From: Bin87 sp965220505
GTDB lineage: Bacteria; Chloroflexota; Dehalococcoidia; Lucifugimonadales; UBA3495
Length of the DNA: 64,000 nt
Reading direction: 5' to 3'
Assembly: GCA_965220505.1 (NCBI GenBank)
Contig: CBDCQE010000003.1
Span: forward strand, 372,001 to 436,000
Position 1 is the stretch's first letter. Each line of letters begins with the position of its first letter. Under the pieces are notes generated by a model, which ran no database searches, was not told the DNA's origin, and saw nothing but the letters and a program-made list of their open reading frames with translations. The position numbers were made by a program, and so were the translations under genes. Positions 7,420 through 16,628 of this stretch are shown here, piece by piece.

Positions 7420-8178
7420 TCAGCGGAACAAATCCTTATCCGGTTCCCGCACAATCGCCCGGCTGTCCGCGTCTTCCATGGGTTCGTAGGGGTAGCCCTT
7501 GATGAGGGCCACGGGGACGCCCAGGAGCTTGCCGGTGACCAGCTCGGCGGTGGCGGCCAGCTCGTCGGCGACGGCGATGGTGGTGGTGTGCAGCTCGTTG
7601 CCGTGGGGGTCGAACTCGCCGACGTAGCTGATGACGGGGTTGAAGCCGGCCACGCCGATGGACACGTTGATCGCGCCGTTGCGCCAGGGCCGGCCGAAGG
7701 TGTCGGACACCAGCACGGCCACGTCCACGCCGAGACGCTGACGGATGCCGTCGCGGATGCCGCGGGCCGAGGCGTCGGGGTCCACGGGCAGCAGGCAGAT
7801 GGAGTTGGAGCCGGGGATGTTGGAGGCGTCGATGCCGGCGTTGGCGCAGATGTAACCGTGGTAGGTCTCGCTGATGATCACGCCCCGGTCCATGCGGACG
7901 ACCCGGCGGCTCTCGCGCAGGATCATCTCGGTGTGACGCGGGTCCCGGCGGTGCCCCTCGGTGATGGCCACGGCCAGGGGGGAGGCTTCCACCTCGTCGA
8001 TGGTCATGACGCGGCCCTCGGCCTTGCTGACGATCTTCTGGGTGACCACGACGACGTCGCCCGGCTCGATGGGCGTGCCCTGGGCGGCGGCGGCGTCCAT
8101 GATCTGGGCGGCCAGGTCGTCACCGGCCTGGACCTCGGGCAGTCCCTCGATTCCTACGGCGCGAATTTCCGGCGGCAT
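7420..8178 (-). CDS. cofE: Coenzyme F420-0:L-glutamate ligase
   Basis: A 252-residue enzyme that adds gamma-linked glutamates to F420-0 using GTP and a divalent metal. Family motifs are clear: GDVVVVTQKIVSKAEGR near 40-56, DRGVIISETYHGYICANAGIDASN near 95-118, and VSDTFGRPWRNGAINVSIGVAG in the second half. Length fits the CofE domain alone, without the FbiB nitroreductase fusion. GGGAGGTG precedes the ATG. It is divergent from bluB. Its presence shows that the cell makes F420, so some LLM-type oxidoreductases in the window could use it. Confidence 0.93.
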   Translation of the reverse strand: MPPEIRAVGIEGLPEVQAGDDLAAQIMDAAAAQGTPIEPGDVVVVTQKIVSKAEGRVMTIDEVEASPLAVAITEGHRRDPRHTEMILRESRRVVRMDRGVIISETYHGYICANAGIDASNIPGSNSICLLPVDPDASARGIRDGIRQRLGVDVAVLVSDTFGRPWRNGAINVSIGVAGFNPVISYVGEFDPHGNELHTTTIAVADELAATAELVTGKLLGVPVALIKGYPYEPMEDADSRAIVREPDKDLFR

Positions 8179-8384
8179 GGCGCACCTCCCGTTACGGCGG
8201 CGGGGTGTTGATTACGGTGGGAACGGTTCCAGTTTATCACCGTGTGGCCTGGCTTCCGGCGGTGACGAACCGGGTTCCCGCGAGCGGGGAATTCTGGTAC
8301 AACCCCGTTTGCGTGCGTATGATAGCCACACGCAGGATCGACGGCGCAGCGAACAGCGTCGCGGTTTGCTTTGCCGGAGGGCGG

Positions 8385-9185
8385 ATGAACCAACAGGGCT
8401 GCCAACCAGACCACACTTCCATAGACGGGGCAACGCTAGACAGGGCATTGCTCAACGAGGCAACGATCAACGGGGCTTCGCTGGCCTTTCCGGAGGCGGA
8501 GCGACAGGCGGTGTACCGGGCGATCTACCAGCGGCGCGACATCCGCAATTTTCGCCCCGACCCGATACCCGACGAGACCTTGGCACGGATCATACGGGCG
8601 GCGCATCACGGGCCGTCGGTAGGATTCATGCAGCCGTGGGACTTCATCCTGGTCAAGGATCTGGAACGCCGGCGGAAGGTCAAGGAGTTATTCGACCGGG
8701 AGCGGGACGCCGCGGCGTGCTTTTTCGACGAACCGCGCCGGTCGGCTTATCTGTCGCTGAAGCTGGAGGGCATCCTGGAGGCGCCGGTGAACCTGTGCGT
8801 CACCTGCGACCCGACCCGCGCCGAGGTGGTGCTGGGGCGCAACTCCATGCCGGAGACCGACGTGTATTCCACCTGCTGCGCGGTGCAGAACCTCTGGCTG
8901 GCGGCGCGGAGCGAGGGCGTCGGCGCCGGCTGGGTCAGCATCCTCAAGCTGCCGCAACTGCGCGGGATATTGGGGATACCGCCGCACATCATCCCGGTGG
9001 CATACCTCTGCCTGGGCTACCCGGTTGAGTTCACCGACGAGCCGGGTTTGCAGCGGGCCGGCTGGCGCGACCGGCTGCCCGTGGAGGACCTGATCCACTT
9101 CGATGATTGGGAAGGCTCCGCCGGCGATGGCGACTGGCAGGGTCTGCGGTATGCGCTGGGGGACGATGCGAACGCGCGACAATGA
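8385..9185 (+). CDS. bluB: 5,6-dimethylbenzimidazole synthase (nitroreductase fold)
   Basis: A 266-residue flavin enzyme that cannibalises FMN to form the lower ligand of vitamin B12. Diagnostic segments are VYRAIYQRRDIRNF, AHHGPSVGFMQPWDFILV, LKLEGILEAPVNLCVTCD and PVAYLCLGYPVEF. The last two separate BluB from generic nitroreductases. The ATG at 8385 is taken because CCGGAGG lies just upstream; an open frame extends to 8205 without a ribosome site. About 40 residues precede the conserved core, longer than usual, so a later start is possible. No other cobalamin gene is in the window. Confidence 0.88.
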   Translation: MNQQGCQPDHTSIDGATLDRALLNEATINGASLAFPEAERQAVYRAIYQRRDIRNFRPDPIPDETLARIIRAAHHGPSVGFMQPWDFILVKDLERRRKVKELFDRERDAAACFFDEPRRSAYLSLKLEGILEAPVNLCVTCDPTRAEVVLGRNSMPETDVYSTCCAVQNLWLAARSEGVGAGWVSILKLPQLRGILGIPPHIIPVAYLCLGYPVEFTDEPGLQRAGWRDRLPVEDLIHFDDWEGSAGDGDWQGLRYALGDDANARQ

Positions 9186-9245
9186 AGGGCGGCGAACCTC
9201 CATAAGCGCCCCGGCAAGCCAGATGACGATTTCCAGCGTGATGAA

Positions 9246-9253
9246 TGTATAAT
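9246..9253 (+). promoter_or_regulatory. Candidate -10 element
   Basis: TGTATAAT contains a perfect TATAAT (9248-9253), 70 bases before the next start codon. A good -35 box is not evident (TGACGA at 9224-9229 is the nearest). Single-element evidence only. Confidence 0.35.
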
Positions 9254-9322
9254 CGGGGCAATACATCCGGCTGATTGGGAAATCTGGGCCGGTTAAGTCA
9301 CCAGGAGAGGAGGGATGACGAT

Positions 9323-9763
9323 ATGACGCAACAAATGCATGCTCAGATGGGAGGAAGCACCGGCGGCGGTGAGGAACTCATAGATGCGGGCGCGGTGACC
9401 TTCGGGTTGGTGTACCGCACCGACGTGGGGGCCATGAGCGACGAGGGTATCTGCATCCACGTCTACGGCAACGATATCGAGGGCGACGACAAGGAACTGC
9501 TGCGGTTCGACTGCTTCCGCATCGGCCCGCACTACCACTATCGGAACGGGCCCATCGGGCAGAACGACCGGCTGGAGCTGGACTTCACCGCCGAGGGCGA
9601 CCCGCTGTCCTGGACGCTGGACAAGATCCAGAACCGGCTGCCGATCATGCTGATGCGCTGCCAGGCCGACAGCACCGCGCGCAAGGTCGATCAGCGGGAC
9701 GTCGACGCGGCGATCCCGCACATCGTGGCCTGGGCAGAGACCAAGACTCACAACCGCGGTTAG
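9323..9763 (+). CDS. Conserved hypothetical protein
   Basis: A 146-residue soluble protein that I do not recognise. ATG 9323 is supported by AGGAGGG about 8 bases upstream; an ATG at 9315 reads into a stop after three codons. After a Gly-rich lead (about residues 1-22) it is acidic and histidine-containing, with RIGPHYHYRNGP near the middle. It has a C-terminal segment DSTARKVDQRDVDAAIPHIVAWAET. There is no signal peptide or membrane segment. It stands alone behind its own candidate promoter and is followed by a terminator. Confidence 0.75.
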   Translation: MTQQMHAQMGGSTGGGEELIDAGAVTFGLVYRTDVGAMSDEGICIHVYGNDIEGDDKELLRFDCFRIGPHYHYRNGPIGQNDRLELDFTAEGDPLSWTLDKIQNRLPIMLMRCQADSTARKVDQRDVDAAIPHIVAWAETKTHNRG

Positions 9764-9800
9764 CTATCTGGTTCCCGCGAACCGACGCACAGAACGCGAG

Positions 9801-9825
9801 GGCCCGGCGATGCAGAAGCCGGGCC
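9801..9825 (+). terminator. Intrinsic terminator
   Basis: GGCCCGGC (9801-9808) pairs with GCCGGGCC (9818-9825) around a 9-base loop, followed by TTCGCACTTGTTTT. It lies 37 bases after the hypothetical gene. Confidence 0.65.
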
Positions 9826-9940
9826 TTCGCACTTGTTTTGAACCCGCCACGGGGTTGCCCCTGAAAGTGAGCGCATTTAGAATCCGGCAGGTGAGCCGGA
9901 TTTGCTGCCAAGCCCGTACCGGCGATGAGGTGTCAGCAAC

Positions 9941-10120
9941 ATGAGCCAGAGCAACGACTTGGAGCGGATCTACCAGGAACTACGCCGCAGAGCGGTCGCC
10001 CAGTTCGGCGAGGACCGCGCCGTGGAGTTGGAATCGTACCTGCGAACCGCGGCGGAGCAGGTCTTCGACGTTGATAATGCCGAGGTCCACCCGGACCTGG
10101 AACCATTGAACCAGGAATAA
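9941..10120 (+). CDS. Small helical protein upstream of the amidase
   Basis: A 59-residue reading frame from ATG 9941 to TAA 10120. The protein is predicted mostly helical and acidic (LERIYQELRRRAVAQFGEDR, then LRTAAEQVFDVDNAEVHPDLEPL). Amidases of this class often have a short GatC/AtzG-like partner, and the arrangement small helical protein then amidase fits. The similarity is in size and character rather than a clear motif match. A REP-like palindrome separates it from the amidase, so cotranscription is likely but not certain. Confidence 0.5.
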   Translation: MSQSNDLERIYQELRRRAVAQFGEDRAVELESYLRTAAEQVFDVDNAEVHPDLEPLNQE

Positions 10121-10144
10121 CCGGGGCCCGTATTGGCGAACGAA

Positions 10145-10174
10145 CGAGATTGCCGCGCTGCGCTCGCAATGACA
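10145..10174. repeat. REP-like palindrome (ATTGC...GCAAT type)
   Basis: GAGATTGCCGCGCTGCGCTC followed by GCAATGACA is an imperfect inverted repeat ending ATTGC/GCAAT. A related copy with different arms lies at 37901-37937. Such elements are common dispersed intergenic palindromes. Confidence 0.65.
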
Positions 10175-10237
10175 GCCTGACCTTGGAACGTACCGGCGAA
10201 CCGACGGCGGCATGCGTGCCACCATGAGTGAGGTTGA

Positions 10238-11596
10238 ATGATGCCCGAACTCCACGAGCTTTCGGCGGTGGAAGCCGCCGCGCAGATTCGCGAAGGAACC
10301 CTGTCGCCGGTGGCGTTGGTAGAGTCGTTGCTGGCACGCATTGACGCCCTGGACGGCGACCTGCAGGCCTGGGTGACCATCGACCGGGACGCCGTGCTAT
10401 CCACGGCCCGCCAGCGGGAGGCCGAGGTGCAGCGTGGCGACCCGCTCGGGCCGATCCACGGCGTTCCGGTGGGTCTGAAGGACATTTTCTTCACCGAGGG
10501 CATGCTCACCGCCTGTGGGTCGAAGGTGTACTCCGACTTCGTGCCCGATTTCGACGCGACCTCGGTGGCCAATATCAAGGCGGCCGGTGGCATCATCCTG
10601 GGCAAGGCGGTCACCACCGAGTTTGCCACCTCCGACCCCTCACCAACACGCAACCCGTGGAACCTGGAGCACACGCCCGGCGGCTCCAGCAGCGGCTCCT
10701 CGGCGGCGGTGGCGGCGCGGATGGTTCCGGCGGCGCTCGGCTCACAGACCGGCGGGTCCACCTGCCGGCCGGCGGCGTACAACGGCATTGTGGGAGTGAA
10801 GCCCACCTACGGACGCATCAGCCGGTACGGCGTGGCTCCGGTGAGTTGGTCGCTGGACCACGTGGGCATCCTGACCCGCACGGTGGCCGACGCCGCCCTG
10901 ATGCTGACCGTCCTCAGCGGCGCGGACGACAATGACCCCGGCAGCCTGCGCGAACCGGTGCCCGACTTCGCCGCGCAGATGTCCGAGCATGACCGGCCCC
11001 CGCGCATCGGGCTGGTGCGGCAGTACTACCAGGACTATGCCACGCCGGAAATGTGGGCGCACACGGAGGAAATCGCGAACCGGCTGGCGGAAGCCGGCGC
11101 AGAGGTTGAGGAGATACCGTTGCCCGACAGCTTCGCCGTGGTGCACAGCTTCCAGCGCATCGTAATGAATGTCGAGTGCGCCGGGTTCCACGAGGTCAAT
11201 CACCGCGTGCGCGCCGGCGACTACGGCCCGCGCATCCGCGCCGGCATGGAGATGGGCATGATCATGCCGACATCGGCGTACCTGAAGGCCCAGCGGCTGC
11301 GGCGGCAGTTCCGCGCCGACCTGAACGAGATGGTCGCCAAGGTGGACGTCGTGATGACGCCGGCGATACCGGCGCCGGCTCCCCGGGACCTGAACACCAC
11401 CGGTGATGCGGCGTTCCAGGTGCCGTGGACGGCCGCTGGCCTGCCCACGGTGGTGGTCTCCACGGGCCTGAGCGAACTGGGCATGCCCATGGCGGTGCAG
11501 TTCGGCGGGCCGTGGGCCCAGGAAGGCCGGGTGCTGGGCGCGGCCCAGTGGTGCGAGCGGATTGCGGGCTTGGGAGAGGCGCCGCCGATCGGTTAG
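10238..11596 (+). CDS. Amidase signature-family hydrolase
   Basis: A 452-residue amidase of the GatA/allophanate-hydrolase superfamily. The Ser-cisSer-Lys triad is visible: Lys in VGLKDIFFT near residue 78, the first Ser in GGSSSGSSAAVAA near 150, and the nucleophile in LGSQTGGSTCRPAAYNG near 172. It cleaves a small amide or carboxylates; the substrate cannot be told. It is unlikely to be the true GatA, because no gatB or clear gatC is adjacent, and the C-terminal part (VVVSTGLSELGMPMAVQFGG) resembles stand-alone amidases. ATG at 10238 is followed by a second ATG at 10241; GAGG is 8 bases upstream. Confidence 0.88.
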   Translation: MMPELHELSAVEAAAQIREGTLSPVALVESLLARIDALDGDLQAWVTIDRDAVLSTARQREAEVQRGDPLGPIHGVPVGLKDIFFTEGMLTACGSKVYSDFVPDFDATSVANIKAAGGIILGKAVTTEFATSDPSPTRNPWNLEHTPGGSSSGSSAAVAARMVPAALGSQTGGSTCRPAAYNGIVGVKPTYGRISRYGVAPVSWSLDHVGILTRTVADAALMLTVLSGADDNDPGSLREPVPDFAAQMSEHDRPPRIGLVRQYYQDYATPEMWAHTEEIANRLAEAGAEVEEIPLPDSFAVVHSFQRIVMNVECAGFHEVNHRVRAGDYGPRIRAGMEMGMIMPTSAYLKAQRLRRQFRADLNEMVAKVDVVMTPAIPAPAPRDLNTTGDAAFQVPWTAAGLPTVVVSTGLSELGMPMAVQFGGPWAQEGRVLGAAQWCERIAGLGEAPPIG

Positions 11597-11800
11597 ATTC
11601 GAAAAACCCCCGGCTATGAACACGCGCACAGGTCGTCCGAGGGGATACCGGCAGACCAACCGGAGTGAAAGCGGCCGGGGCGGCTGCCGTTGACGGGAAT
11701 CGGTTCGCCCAATTACCATTAGCCCCCGATTGTCCCGCCGCATTGGCCGGATTCCGTGCCGGCTGCCATGCCCCGTCGCCATTTACTGCAAGGTGCTGCC
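11597..11800 (+). other. GC-rich, structure-prone leader upstream of prs
   Basis: This gap of 204 bases has several complementary GC blocks, for example GGTCGTCC/GACC and CCGGC/GCCGG between 11620 and 11700. No known riboswitch consensus could be matched with confidence. It is probably the 5' leader of prs plus promoter. Confidence 0.3.
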
Positions 11801-12748
11801 ATGTCTACGCTCGAAGAACTCAAGGTATTCACCGGTAACGCGCATCCCCAACTGGCTCGGGACGTCTGCCATTACCTGGGAATTCCTCTGGGGGAGAGCG
11901 AGACCTTCAAGTTCGCCAACGACAACACTTTCGTCCGCATCGGCGAGAACATCCGGGAGCGGGACGTATTCATCGTGCAGCCCACGGTGGCGCCCACCAA
12001 TGACAACCTGATGGAACTCCTGATCATGATCGATGCCTGCAAACGGGCGTCGGCGGGTCGCATCACCGCGGTGGTGTCATACTACGGCTACGGGCGAACC
12101 GACAAGAAAGACCAGCCCCGGGTGCCCATCACCGCCCGTTTGGTCGCCGACCTCATCACCACCGCCGGCGCCGACCGGGTGCTCACGCTGGACCTCCACG
12201 CCGGCCAGATACAGGGGTTCTTCAGCATTCCGGTGGACGAGCTGACCGCCGAGCCAATCCTGTCCAACTACTTCGCCGAGAAGGGTCTGGAGGACCTCGT
12301 GCTGGTTGCCGTCGACTTCGGCATCAGCAAGCGGGCCCGGGATATGGCGGAGCGCCTGGGCGTGCCCGTGGCCGTCATCGAGAAGCGACGCACCGCCAAC
12401 GACGACCGCTCCGAGACCCTCAACGTCATCGGCGATGTGCGCGGCAAGCGTGCCCTTACCTTCGACGATGAAATTCTTACCGGAGGGACCATCGTCAACG
12501 CGGCCAACGCACTGCTGGACGCCGGGGTGACCGAGGTATTTTGCTGTGCCACCCATCCCGTGTTCGCCCCGCAGGCGCCTCGGCTCCTCAAGGAGAGCGC
12601 TTTCAAGGAAGTAGTGGTAACCGACTCCGTGCCGCTCGCCGCAGACCAGAAGGTGGGGAATCTTACGGTGTTGTCGGTCGCGCCGTTGATCGGGGAGGCG
12701 ATGAAACGCATCCACGAAGGCCGCTCGGTGGGCGAGTTGTTCCAGTAA
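11801..12748 (+). CDS. prs: Ribose-phosphate pyrophosphokinase (PRPP synthase)
   Basis: A 315-residue enzyme making PRPP from ribose 5-phosphate and ATP, the normal length for class I PRPP synthases. Motifs: ERDVFIVQPT near 48, YYGYGRTDKK near 98, the metal-binding DLHAGQIQGFF near 130, and the PRPP loop FDDEILTGGTI near 225 (the usual DDMIDTAGT varied to DDEILTGGT). ATG 11801 gives the family length; a reading to 11756 adds a non-conserved lead. It is followed on the same strand by rel, linking PRPP supply with the stringent response. Confidence 0.95.
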   Translation: MSTLEELKVFTGNAHPQLARDVCHYLGIPLGESETFKFANDNTFVRIGENIRERDVFIVQPTVAPTNDNLMELLIMIDACKRASAGRITAVVSYYGYGRTDKKDQPRVPITARLVADLITTAGADRVLTLDLHAGQIQGFFSIPVDELTAEPILSNYFAEKGLEDLVLVAVDFGISKRARDMAERLGVPVAVIEKRRTANDDRSETLNVIGDVRGKRALTFDDEILTGGTIVNAANALLDAGVTEVFCCATHPVFAPQAPRLLKESAFKEVVVTDSVPLAADQKVGNLTVLSVAPLIGEAMKRIHEGRSVGELFQ

Positions 12749-12930
12749 ACCGCCTGGCGGACCTCTGGCGCCCCCGAACCCGGGAGAAACAGCCCGGCGA
12801 CAGCCGGGAATCCCTCGCTCCCGTATGCCCCGCTCTGGACATACCAGGAGTGGATGGTTATCATCGTCGGACAGGTTGCAGTGCGTTTTCGCGCCCGGGG
12901 TGATGGGGCGAACGCGCCAGGAGGGCGCCT

Positions 12931-15156
12931 ATGGTCGCGGTTACCAGCGAGTCCACCGATCTGATCGCCCGCGTTGCGGAATACGTGGACGATGCGAGCC
13001 AACTTGAGCGCATCCGGTCGGCTTACGACTTCGCGGAACGGTGCCACGACGGGCAGATGCGGCGCTCCGGCGATCCATATATCGTCCACCCGCTCGCGGC
13101 CGCCACCATCCTTGCCGATCTGTACCTTGACCCCGACACCATCATTGCGGCCTTGCTCCACGACGTCATGGAGGACTGCGGCGTCGATGTCACAGAGCTG
13201 CAATCTCGCTTCGGGACCAACGTGTCCCGGCTGGTCGACGGCGTTACCAAGCTGACGCGCGTAGACTATCGCCCACCGGACGCCGAGACCAACGGAGCGG
13301 CACCGGCCGAGAACCTGTACGCCGAGAGCCTGCGCAAGATGCTGGTGGCCATGGCCGAAGACATCCGCGTGGTGCTCATCAAGCTGGCCGACCGCCTGCA
13401 CAACATGCGGACGCTGGACGCGTTGTCCGAAGACAAGCGGCAGCGCATCGCTCAGGAAACCCTGGACGTTTACTCGCCGCTGGCGCATCGGCTGGGCATC
13501 TGGGAACTCAAGTGGCAACTGGACGACCTGGCTTTCCGGCATCTGAACGAAACCCGGTACCGGGAGATTTCCCGGATGCTCGCGGCCCGCAGGTCCCAGC
13601 GCGAGGCCTACGTTGCGGAAGTGGCCGAGCGGCTCCGGATCGAGCTTGCGGACAATCGCCTGTCGGCTGACGTCAATGGCCGGCCCAAAGGCATTTATTC
13701 CATCCACAACAAGATGGAAAAGTACGCGGCCGATGGCAAAGAGCTCAGCGATATCTATGACCTGTACGCGCTGCGCGTGATCGTTAATGAGATTCCCGAG
13801 TGCTATTCCGCCCTGGGCGTCACCCACCGCATGTGGAGCCCCATCCCCGGTCAGTTCGACGACTACATCGCCACGCCCAAAAAGAACATGTACCAGGCGT
13901 TGCACACCACCGTGCTGTGCGACGGCGGCCATCCGCTGGAAGTGCAGATCAAGACCCGAGAGATGCACCAGGTGGCCGAGTATGGCGTTGCCGCCCACTG
14001 GCGCTACAAGGAACAGCGCGGCTCGCCCGGCGGGAACGCCTCCTTCGAAGAGCGGATGACCGGGCTACGCCAACTGCTGGAGTGGCAGCGAGAGACGCCG
14101 GACACTGACGAGTTCCTGGAGCGGGTGCGGGAAGACCTGTTCCATGACCAGGTGTTCGTATACACCCCCAAAGGCGACATCGTAGAGATGGCCGCCGGCG
14201 CCACCCCCATCGACTTCGCCTACAAGATCCACACCGACTTGGGCCATCGCATTTCCGGCGCCAAGGTGAACGGCAAGTTGATGTCCTTGGACACCCCCCT
14301 GCACAACGGCGATACCGTGGAGGTTGTCGCGGGCAAGACCGGTCGCGGGCCGTCTCCGGACTGGCTGAATCCGGCTCGCGGGTACGTGGCGACCAACAGC
14401 ACGCGGCAGAAGATACGCTCCTGGTTCAACCGGCAGGCCCGCAGCGCCAACATCACCCGGGGCCGCGAACTCCTGCGACGCGAGTTGCGTCGCATGGGCA
14501 TCAAGATGTCCGACCGCGAGGTGCTCGAAGCGTGTCGCTACGACAGCATGGAGGACCTCCTGGCCGCCCTGGGCTCCGGCGAGCTTAGCGACTCGGCCCT
14601 GTCCGCCCGCCTCACCCAGTTCCGCAACGACGAGATGGATGAGCCGACGTGGATGCCGAAACTTCGGGGTTCCACGTCGTTGTCCAGCCCCTCCTCAGGG
14701 ATTTCCGTGCTGGGCGTGGGCGACCTGCTGACCAGCATCGCCCGCTGCTGCAACCCCATCCAGGGCGATCCCATCATTGGCTTTGTCACCCGCTCCCGGG
14801 GCGTAAGCGTCCACAAGGTGGGTTGCATCAACGTGCTCAACGAGGACGAGCAGGAGCGGCTGGTCCCCGTTTCCTGGGGGCAAAAGCAGGAACTGTACCC
14901 GGTGCGCATCCGCATCGAGGCAATGGACCGGGTGGGCCTGCTGCGGGACGTCACCACCAAGGTGTCGGACGACAAGATCAACATCGCCTGGGCGGTAACG
15001 CGGGAGAACGACGACGCCACGGTCAGCATGGAATTCACCATCCACGTGAAGAACCTCGAAGAGTTGAACCGGGTGTTCTCCCGAATCGAAGGGATCCGCG
15101 GGGTCATCTCGGTGAGCCGCGTCACCAGCAGCCCGCTGAGGCAGACCGAGCGCTGA
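12931..15156 (+). CDS. rel: Bifunctional (p)ppGpp synthetase/hydrolase (RSH)
   Basis: A 741-residue long RSH protein. The HD hydrolase domain covers about 25-180, with HDxxED as HDVMED at 77-82, so hydrolase activity is expected. The synthetase domain spans about 240-365, with GIYSIHNKMEKY and YALRVIVNEI, and EVQIKTREMHQVAEYGVAAHW near its end. The TGS domain (VFVYTPKGDIVEMAAGATPIDF) is near 405-465 and the C-terminal ACT domain is near 665-740. AGGAGG lies 7 bases before the ATG. It makes or degrades the alarmone upon amino-acid starvation in association with the ribosome. Confidence 0.96.
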   Translation: MVAVTSESTDLIARVAEYVDDASQLERIRSAYDFAERCHDGQMRRSGDPYIVHPLAAATILADLYLDPDTIIAALLHDVMEDCGVDVTELQSRFGTNVSRLVDGVTKLTRVDYRPPDAETNGAAPAENLYAESLRKMLVAMAEDIRVVLIKLADRLHNMRTLDALSEDKRQRIAQETLDVYSPLAHRLGIWELKWQLDDLAFRHLNETRYREISRMLAARRSQREAYVAEVAERLRIELADNRLSADVNGRPKGIYSIHNKMEKYAADGKELSDIYDLYALRVIVNEIPECYSALGVTHRMWSPIPGQFDDYIATPKKNMYQALHTTVLCDGGHPLEVQIKTREMHQVAEYGVAAHWRYKEQRGSPGGNASFEERMTGLRQLLEWQRETPDTDEFLERVREDLFHDQVFVYTPKGDIVEMAAGATPIDFAYKIHTDLGHRISGAKVNGKLMSLDTPLHNGDTVEVVAGKTGRGPSPDWLNPARGYVATNSTRQKIRSWFNRQARSANITRGRELLRRELRRMGIKMSDREVLEACRYDSMEDLLAALGSGELSDSALSARLTQFRNDEMDEPTWMPKLRGSTSLSSPSSGISVLGVGDLLTSIARCCNPIQGDPIIGFVTRSRGVSVHKVGCINVLNEDEQERLVPVSWGQKQELYPVRIRIEAMDRVGLLRDVTTKVSDDKINIAWAVTRENDDATVSMEFTIHVKNLEELNRVFSRIEGIRGVISVSRVTSSPLRQTER

Positions 15157-15179
15157 TCTTCCCGTTCGGGGTTTGACGT

Positions 15180-15206
15180 GCTCGCCTGTTGGCGGCGAGC
15201 CTTTTG
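15180..15206 (+). terminator. Hairpin after rel
   Basis: GCTCGCC (15180-15186) pairs with GGCGAGC (15194-15200) around 7 bases, followed by CTTTTGT. It lies 23 bases after the rel stop. It overlaps the possible TTG starts of the next gene, so it may instead act on translation initiation. Confidence 0.55.
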
Positions 15207-16619
15207 TCCAGCATTTCCACAATCGCTCCCGCCCTCGGCGGTTGGACTGCGATCAAGCTGCTGCTGGCCGGCCTGGTATTTCTGGCCGTCTTGCTGATGC
15301 CCACTCCGGAGGGCCTGACGGATGAGGGCCAGCGCGCCCTGGCGGTCATGCTCCTGGCGGTGATCCTGTGGGCCACTGAAGCCATACCCGTCCCGGTGGC
15401 GGGCGTGGGTGGAGTCCTGCTCCTGGTATTGGTGGGAGCGGTGCCGGAGATCGGACCCGCCCTGTACGGCTTCTCGCAGCCGGTGTCATATTTCCTCATC
15501 GGCATACTGACCCTGGGTCTCGCCGTGCACCGCTCCGGGCTGGCCGAGCGGCTGGCCACCTACCTGATGCGGGGCGCGGCGGGCAGTCCCAGGCTCCTCT
15601 ACGTGCAGATGCTGTTCTCCTTCGCCGCGCTGACCTTCGCGCTGCCATCGGCGAGCACGCGGGGCGCCATCATGGTGCACGTTTACGAGCAGGTGCTGGA
15701 GCACTGGAACATCCCCCAGGAACACCCCTTTTACAAGGCGACGATGATGGCGATGGGCAGCCTCAATCGTCTGGGTTCCACCGCGCTGCTGGCCGGCGGC
15801 ATAACCCCCGTGGTGGCGTCGGGTCTGTTGGGAGATTTCTCGTGGGGCCAGTGGTTCGTGCTGATGAGCGTTCCGTTCTACGCCAATCTGGTCGTTGGCG
15901 GGACGGTGCTGTTCATTTTCTACCGCTCCGGATTCCGCCTGGGAGACGAAGCCGGCGCGGCCACCATCGCGATGGGGCGCATGAAGTCCAGAGAGATGCG
16001 GGCCGGGGCAATCGTAATCATCACCGCGCTGTTGTGGTTCACGGACTTTGCGCACGGGCTGCATCCGGCGGTGCCCGCGATGATCGCCCTGTGCCTGATC
16101 CTGATGCCACGGGTCGGCATCTTGACTTGGCGAGAGTTCGAGCGTGACCTGGGCTGGTCAAACTTCTTCATCATCGCCACGTCATTGTCATTGTCACACG
16201 CGCTGGTGACCACCGGCGCCGCGGCCTGGTTCTCCGCCACGCTGGTGGGGACAGTGGGTCGGGTGGCCTCTGAGCCCATGCTGGTCCTGTTGCTGCTGTG
16301 CGCGTGCTTCGCGGCGCTGCGGTTCATCCTGCCCAACATCGCCGGCTACCTGGCGCTGGTGATACCAGTCACCATGGCCGCCGCTGAATCGTTGGGACTG
16401 GACCCGTTAGTGTGCGGCATGGCGGCCGTGGTGGTGGGCGACTCGGTGGTCTACTACAGCGCGGGTGGTACGGCCAGCGTTTTCATTTTCCAGCGGGCCA
16501 ACATCGCCAATCCCGAAATCTTTCGGTTCGCGATCACCATGACCATTATCGCTACCGGCGTATTGTTGCTGGCGGTGGTGCCCTACTGGGGCCTGGTGGG
16601 CCACCCGCTGGTACCGTAG
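15189..16619 (+). CDS. SLC13/DASS-family sodium-coupled anion transporter
   Basis: An integral membrane protein of up to 476 residues with about 11-12 hydrophobic segments. Segments such as ILWATEAIPVPVAG and the paired hairpin-containing halves (SASTRG near 155; VVGDSVVYYSAGG near 420) fit the divalent anion:Na+ symporter family (sulfate, di- or tricarboxylates). The anion cannot be predicted. The start is uncertain: TTG 15189 and TTG 15204 are the only options that keep the first membrane segment, and both lie in or beside a hairpin. It converges with the nuclease gene 10 bases away. Confidence 0.82.
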   Translation: MAASLLSSISTIAPALGGWTAIKLLLAGLVFLAVLLMPTPEGLTDEGQRALAVMLLAVILWATEAIPVPVAGVGGVLLLVLVGAVPEIGPALYGFSQPVSYFLIGILTLGLAVHRSGLAERLATYLMRGAAGSPRLLYVQMLFSFAALTFALPSASTRGAIMVHVYEQVLEHWNIPQEHPFYKATMMAMGSLNRLGSTALLAGGITPVVASGLLGDFSWGQWFVLMSVPFYANLVVGGTVLFIFYRSGFRLGDEAGAATIAMGRMKSREMRAGAIVIITALLWFTDFAHGLHPAVPAMIALCLILMPRVGILTWREFERDLGWSNFFIIATSLSLSHALVTTGAAAWFSATLVGTVGRVASEPMLVLLLLCACFAALRFILPNIAGYLALVIPVTMAAAESLGLDPLVCGMAAVVVGDSVVYYSAGGTASVFIFQRANIANPEIFRFAITMTIIATGVLLLAVVPYWGLVGHPLVP

Positions 16620-16628
16620 GCGGCCCGA

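Noticed and set aside
9970..10806. Minus-strand frame of 278 codons
   Set aside because: Runs through a REP palindrome and antisense to the amidase start; no motif.
11620..11720. Resemblance to a ykkC-type riboswitch upstream of prs
   Set aside because: Only short matches such as GTCCGAG were seen; conserved order and pairings could not be completed.
12268..13998. Minus-strand open frame of 576 codons
   Set aside because: Antisense to prs and rel, both with clear motifs; it spans the gap between them without a ribosome site.
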